From SYLG01 sp965226945 (GTDB taxonomy: Bacteria > Planctomycetota > Planctomycetia > Gemmatales > Gemmataceae): 64,000 bases of DNA. The notes under the pieces were generated by a model. It saw only the letters and a list, made by a program, of their open reading frames with translations, was not told the DNA's origin and did no database searches. A program made the translations under genes and the position numbers. Below are positions 60,013-64,000 of this stretch, piece after piece. How positions within the stretch are numbered: the first letter of the stretch is position 1; each line of letters starts with the position of its first letter. The stretch lies in NCBI GenBank assembly GCA_965226945.1, contig OZ245717.1, forward strand, positions 8,738,312-8,802,311, written 5' to 3'.

Positions 60013-60886
60013 ACAGTGCCGCCTATTGATCCTCGGTTCTTCCCGGCTTGAAACGCAAAAAAATGAAGCCATGGCGGCAGACGCCGGCTGGTCCCGCGTC
60101 GAGTCGGCGTCGCTTGAACAACCAGGCGCCTTCTTGAAGTGCCTTGCAAGATCGACCAGAGAACACGACGGTCTCTTCGTTCATGGTCTTGGTCCCGTCC
60201 CAAGCTACCTGGCGGCCTGGCTGTTGCCGCGATCCGTTCCCATTATTGCCAGCGGACTGGGGGAGTCGGAGTTTTTCTGGAACCGCTGGCTTCGCCAACG
60301 CGTCAGCGCCTTTTGGGATCGGCCCGAGCCGGCGGCTCCGGCCGGCGCCGCCGATGCGCAGGAATTCTCACTGTGGGGTTTTGGAGATTGGACCTCTCGC
60401 GCCGGAATTCGCGAGATCCTCTGGGCTTTCACCATGATCCGCATTACCGGCTGGAAATGCCGCCTTCACCTGTTTGGCCAGGGGCCGTGGCAGGCAACAT
60501 TACGCAATTTCGCCAATCTTGCTTCGACCGGCGCCCAAATTGAATTTCACCCTTGTTACCCCGACCAACTGGCGGGCCGCCCCCTTCCCGCCCTCGTGTT
60601 TGCTCCCCAACCGCAAAATGTTCCCGACTGGTTGGTCGACTTCCTGGGCGAAACGGAAGTCTTGACCTCGGCAAAATCCCCAACGCTTGCCAGCGCGAAG
60701 GCCGCCCCTCGTCTCGTTCCGGTCGCCTGGAAACCGGCGGTCATGGCGGCCAGCGCCATGAGAGTTCTGGCGCGGTGCCGAGAATCGAGCTCAACCCTTG
60801 GGGCCCAGGTGCCTGAATCGATTCGCTGGAACCAGGCCGATTGCTACCGCGCCATTCGCCGCCACTTAAACCGGATCTGCGCGTGA
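60002..60886 (+). CDS. GT-B glycosyltransferase-like protein, possibly divergent
   Basis: The 294-aa product has GT-B (group 1) glycosyltransferase features: an N-terminal half with GLFVHGLGPVPSYLAAWLLP and a C-terminal half with LHLFGQGPWQATLRNFANL and IEFHPCYPDQLAGR. The usual EX7E pair is not clear, so activity is uncertain. The ATG at 60002 lies inside the end of hpt (11-base overlap), and its stop overlaps the GTG of the next gene, suggesting one coupled operon. The assignment is by fold resemblance only. Confidence 0.6.
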   Translation: MIDEQCRLLILGSSRLETQKNEAMAADAGWSRVESASLEQPGAFLKCLARSTREHDGLFVHGLGPVPSYLAAWLLPRSVPIIASGLGESEFFWNRWLRQRVSAFWDRPEPAAPAGAADAQEFSLWGFGDWTSRAGIREILWAFTMIRITGWKCRLHLFGQGPWQATLRNFANLASTGAQIEFHPCYPDQLAGRPLPALVFAPQPQNVPDWLVDFLGETEVLTSAKSPTLASAKAAPRLVPVAWKPAVMAASAMRVLARCRESSSTLGAQVPESIRWNQADCYRAIRRHLNRICA

Positions 60887-61341
60887 AGAACTGGCAGATT
60901 TTTTTTCTGGCGCTGGTTTTGTGCGCCTTGGCCGCCGCGGCCATTCCCTGGATCTATCAACGCTCTCAATTCCTCACCGCGGCGCAGGTGCAAATCAATC
61001 GTGAACTTTGGGAGAACTCAAAGCCCGCATCGTACACGTTGCACATCCTCAAAACCGATGGGGCGAGCAAAACCGCGGTCTTATTGCGAGTGACACCCGG
61101 GCAAGAGAGGGTTTGCCGTGAAAACGGTTCCTTTTTGGGGCAAGATCAGGCGGCAAAGTGGATGCCCGAAGGGCTCTTTGATCAACTGAGTCAATGGCTC
61201 GCCGAAGCCGCGACCGACCCGAGCCAGCACTACCTGACGGCACGCTTCCACCCGCAATACGGCCTGCCGATCCGCTCGGTCTTTCGTTCCAAGGTGCAAG
61301 GAATTCGGGTGGAAATCCAGGTCGCGATTCAAGTCGAGTAA
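60883..61341 (+). CDS. Signal-anchored DUF6174-like protein
   Basis: This is a 152-aa protein with an N-terminal membrane helix (IFFLALVLCALAAAAIPWIY). It is followed by a DUF6174-like body: YTLHILKTDGASKTAVLLRV, WMPEGLFDQLSQWLAEA, and RFHPQYGLPIRSVF, where the last resembles the family's 'DxxxGYP' element. It starts at GTG 60883, overlapping the previous TGA by four bases (GTGA). Its end overlaps the convergent JAMM gene by 13 bases. Function is unknown. Confidence 0.65.
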   Translation: MKNWQIFFLALVLCALAAAAIPWIYQRSQFLTAAQVQINRELWENSKPASYTLHILKTDGASKTAVLLRVTPGQERVCRENGSFLGQDQAAKWMPEGLFDQLSQWLAEAATDPSQHYLTARFHPQYGLPIRSVFRSKVQGIRVEIQVAIQVE

Positions 61342-61877
61342 AGCGACAGATCGGCCCATTCGACCGGGTCGGCCCACCCGTCGCAATTCACCTTGAGCAA
61401 ACGCGGCTCGTCTCCGCTCAAGTCCCAAGCCTGTAAGAACCACTTACTTTCCGCGGGCGCCGCTGGGCTCTCAACGTCGCCAGGCTCGCTCTGCCCAAAG
61501 TCCGCTTTCAAGTTCGGCGCGCGACCCAGTATTAAGTCAATCATGCCGCCGCCCTGGCGCCGTTCGATGTCGATCTTGCTTGGCTTTGGCGCCGCATGCG
61601 GGTGCGAGTGGTAGGTTCCCACCCACTGCAGTCCTTTTTCACGAAACAGGCGCAGCACCCGGAACATATCCGCGGGATCGGCCTCGAACCTTACGGCGCT
61701 TCGCAGCGTATTGATCGTTGGCTCAACCTGAACGACCCAAACATGCCGCCCAACCCTTTGGCCGCCGAGCAGGCCGCAACACTCGACAGATTGGTCCAAA
61801 TCGGCATGCCCCCTCATGTTAAGGAGGGTCGCGACGGTCGTTTGAACGAGTTCAGGATTGAAAATAGGAACCACCAT
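61329..61877 (-). CDS. JAMM/MPN-motif metalloprotein
   Basis: This 182-aa protein has the full zinc motif of JAMM enzymes: Glu32 in VECCGLLGG, then His90-Ser-His92, Ser100 and Asp103 in HSHPHAAPKPSKID, exactly the HxH-x7-S-xx-D spacing. Bacterial members cut small ubiquitin-like sulfur carriers or peptides. Neither a ThiS/MoaD-like nor E1-like gene is adjacent. Cys33 and Cys34 next to the catalytic Glu are unusual. Its start is only 38 bases from the argG start, divergently arranged. Confidence 0.9.
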   Translation of the reverse strand: MVVPIFNPELVQTTVATLLNMRGHADLDQSVECCGLLGGQRVGRHVWVVQVEPTINTLRSAVRFEADPADMFRVLRLFREKGLQWVGTYHSHPHAAPKPSKIDIERRQGGGMIDLILGRAPNLKADFGQSEPGDVESPAAPAESKWFLQAWDLSGDEPRLLKVNCDGWADPVEWADLSLYST

Positions 61878-61915
61878 GCGAATAATAGTTATTTCGTCTT
61901 ATTGGGATTTGAGTT

Positions 61916-63181
61916 ATGACAAAAGCGGGCGGCAAGCGAGATAAGGTCGTTTTGGCCTATTCGGGCGGGTTGGACACCTCGGTCATGGTGCCATGGCTGG
62001 GGGAAAAGTACAACCTGGACGTAGTTGCGTTTACGGTCGACCTGGGCCAGGGCGAAGATATCGAGAAGATTCGGTTAAAAGCACTCAAAACCGGCGCGGT
62101 CGAAGCCGTCGCGATCGATGCCCGCAATCTGTTTGTCGATTGTTTTGTGTTTCCCGCGCTGATGGCCGGCGCCATGTACGAAGGCAAATACCCCCTAGCC
62201 ACCGCACTTGGACGCCCCCTGATCGCCAAATTGATGGTCGATGCCGCGCGCGAACACGGAGCGAAAGCCGTCGCTCACGGCTGCACCGGCAAGGGGAACG
62301 ACCAGGTCCGCTTCGATGTCACCTTCCAGACGCTGGCGCCCGACCTCAAGGTCATCGCTCCGGTGCGCGAATGGAAAATGAGTCGCGACGATTCCCTGGC
62401 CTACGCCGCCCAACACGGCATCCAGGTCGAAGCCACCAAGGAAAACCCATTCAGCGTCGATCTCAATGTGTTTGGCCGCTCCTGCGAAGCCGGCATCCTT
62501 GAAGATCCCTGGGTCGAGCCGCCCACGGAAGCCTACGCCTGGACGACCGAAGTCGCCAACGCGCCCGATACCGCCGAGTATGTCACCATCGACTGGGACC
62601 AGGGCAAACCCGTTGGACTCAACGGCAAAAAGATGGACGGCGTGCCGCTCATCGAAGAGCTGAACCGCCTGGGCGGCAAACACGGTATCGGCCGCATCGA
62701 CCACATTGAAAACCGCCTGGTAGGCATCAAGTCGCGCGAAATCTATGAAGCGCCCGCGGCGCTGATCCTGCATGAAGCCCACCGCGAACTCGAATCGATG
62801 TGCCTGAGCAAACAGGCGCAGCGCTTCAAGACGCTGGTGTCGCAAGAATATGCCGACATGATCTACAACGGCCTCTGGTTCAGCGGCTTTCACCAGGACC
62901 TGGCGTCCTTCGTCAGCAGCAACCAGCGCTTTGTCTCGGGCCAGGTGCGCGTAAAGCTCTTCAAGGGAAAAAGCACGCCCGTCGGCCGCAAGTCAGAACA
63001 CAGCCTCTACAGCAAGGACCTCGCCACTTACGAAAGCGGCGATCAGTTCGACCATGAGGCCGCCAAGGGTTTTATTCGCCTTTGGGGACTCGGTCAGCAA
63101 ACGCAAGCACAACGGCAACTCCTCAAGGACGGCAAGGGGTTCGCCCTGCCCGGCCTGATGGGACCGTCGTCCAAGAGTTAA
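61916..63181 (+). CDS. argG: Argininosuccinate synthase
   Basis: This enzyme joins citrulline and aspartate with ATP in arginine biosynthesis. The ATP-binding P-loop KVVLAYSGGLDTSV, VAHGCTGKGNDQVRF near residue 120 and MSRDDSLAYAAQHGI are all present. At 421 aa it is of normal length. No other arg gene is adjacent. An HTH-EIIA gene starts 27 bases later. Confidence 0.97.
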   Translation: MTKAGGKRDKVVLAYSGGLDTSVMVPWLGEKYNLDVVAFTVDLGQGEDIEKIRLKALKTGAVEAVAIDARNLFVDCFVFPALMAGAMYEGKYPLATALGRPLIAKLMVDAAREHGAKAVAHGCTGKGNDQVRFDVTFQTLAPDLKVIAPVREWKMSRDDSLAYAAQHGIQVEATKENPFSVDLNVFGRSCEAGILEDPWVEPPTEAYAWTTEVANAPDTAEYVTIDWDQGKPVGLNGKKMDGVPLIEELNRLGGKHGIGRIDHIENRLVGIKSREIYEAPAALILHEAHRELESMCLSKQAQRFKTLVSQEYADMIYNGLWFSGFHQDLASFVSSNQRFVSGQVRVKLFKGKSTPVGRKSEHSLYSKDLATYESGDQFDHEAAKGFIRLWGLGQQTQAQRQLLKDGKGFALPGLMGPSSKS

Positions 63182-63208
63182 ATCGATCATTCAGAGGAAC
63201 TGGTTTTT

Positions 63209-63937
63209 ATGCCTTTAGCCGAACAGTTTGGAATCGACGACCTGGCCCGCTGGCTGGGTCTCGATGCGCGCGAAGTGACCAGACTGGTCTCTCGGGGGAA
63301 ACTACCTGCCCGCAGAGTCGGCGGAGAGTGGCGATTTCAGCGGGCGGAAATCACCCGCTGGATCGAAACCGAGTTGCAAATCAGTTCCTCCGATGAACTT
63401 GTCCGCTTCGAACAAACCCCAATCGCCTTGCAATCGACCTTGCATCCGGCGGGCGGCAGCATGTCCGACCATATCCTGCTGCCCGAATGCATCGCCTTTC
63501 CCTTGCAAGCACGCACCAAGGGAAGCGTGTTGCGAGAACTGGTTCAGGTGGCGGGCAACTCCTTCCGCATCTGGGACCCGGACACCGTTCTTTCCGCGGT
63601 GGAAGAGCGCGAAGAAAGGTCTTCGACGGCGATGGGCATGGGGATTGCCTTTCCTCACCCGGGCAAACGCCTCACCGCCGAGATTTCCGAGTCGGCCGTA
63701 TCGCTTGGGGTCAGCCTCGGGGGCATCCCCTTTGGCGCGCCCGATGGCAAGTTGACCCAGGTGTTTTTCCTGGTGCTCGCCACCGACGATGCGACGCATT
63801 TGTCGATTTTGGCAAGGCTCTCCCGGCTTTTCCGCGCCGACGAGACTCTTGCCGAACAAATCCTGGCTTGCGGCGATTCCCACCAAACGCATGAATTTCT
63901 GCGCAAACTCGAGCTCGGCTTTTTGGGCGATTCGTAA
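63209..63937 (+). CDS. HTH DNA-binding domain fused to PTS EIIA (PtsN-like)
   Basis: The first 55 residues form a MerR/excisionase-type helix-turn-helix (LARWLGLDAREVTRLVSRGKLPARRVGGEWRF in part). The rest, about 85-240, is a fructose/Ntr-type EIIA domain with the phosphorylatable His150 in IAFPHPGKRL. At 242 aa it is a fusion. It may couple phosphotransferase state to DNA binding (inference). It follows argG after 27 bases on the same strand. No other PTS gene is visible. Confidence 0.85.
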   Translation: MPLAEQFGIDDLARWLGLDAREVTRLVSRGKLPARRVGGEWRFQRAEITRWIETELQISSSDELVRFEQTPIALQSTLHPAGGSMSDHILLPECIAFPLQARTKGSVLRELVQVAGNSFRIWDPDTVLSAVEEREERSSTAMGMGIAFPHPGKRLTAEISESAVSLGVSLGGIPFGAPDGKLTQVFFLVLATDDATHLSILARLSRLFRADETLAEQILACGDSHQTHEFLRKLELGFLGDS

Positions 63938-64000
63938 TCGCCGATGCTTTGATGGCATCCCTGACCGCACCGTGGGCGGCCGCATTTTTCACGACTCAGT

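Overview
This window looks like chromosome from a planctomycete, probably from the Gemmata side of the phylum (inference). The evidence is the overlapping DUF1592/DUF1552 pair, an ECF sigma factor next to a multi-pass Ser/Thr kinase, a second very large Ser/Thr kinase with TPRs, giant secreted MBG-repeat proteins carrying the N-terminal 'LExLE(D/E)R' motif, a tricorn-type protease, a ThuA-like protein, and housekeeping genes spread among them. GC content is fairly high and coding density is high. No IS element, prophage, CRISPR array or integrase was seen.

Layout. 0-3.9 kb: a small ORF with a strong Shine-Dalgarno, an RluA-type pseudouridine synthase with a coupled small protein, and an octaheme cytochrome c. 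3.9-8.4 kb (minus): a 1478-aa Ser/Thr kinase with TPRs and an unusual Thr-rich N-terminus. 8.5-9.8 kb: metK, closed by a strong hairpin terminator. 9.9-14.5 kb: a NeuD-type acyltransferase, a TPR protein, a DUF4166 protein, and a translationally coupled pair of an ArnT-like glycosyltransferase and a YcsI/DUF1445 protein. 14.6-18.3 kb: an ECF sigma factor, a six-TM Ser/Thr kinase, and a secreted protein with a C-terminal anchor. 18.7-24.9 kb: central carbon genes pgi and gnd, with an ABC-2 permease, tRNA-Lys and a small membrane protein between them.

25-31.4 kb is mainly a minus-strand cluster: a CxxCxxCC protein, then the tightly packed DUF1592 - DUF1552 - CxxxxCC - PQQ-propeller run with two ATGA overlaps, followed upstream by tRNA-Met. 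31.7-46.2 kb holds two giant surface-type proteins (about 2409 and 1920 aa). They are built from MBG repeats with embedded L-type lectin-like modules, and a sugar transferase for surface polysaccharide follows. 46.6-53.4 kb: a divergent tricorn protease and ThuA protein, then a secreted PPC/IPT-type protein.

53.5-57.4 kb (minus): the str operon region rpsL-rpsG-fusA, with a terminator between rpsG and fusA, an S12 carrying Arg at position 88 and an EF-G with a low-complexity insertion. A very acidic protein lies upstream. 58.2-64 kb: an LptB-like ATPase with a C-terminal extension, an overlapping hpt / GT-B-like / DUF6174-like run, a JAMM-motif protein, argG, and an HTH-EIIA fusion.

The most unusual material is the pair of MBG/lectin giants with their near-identical 240-bp internal repeats, the 18-fold T-hydrophobic-x-x-G motif array in the large kinase, and the S12/EF-G peculiarities.
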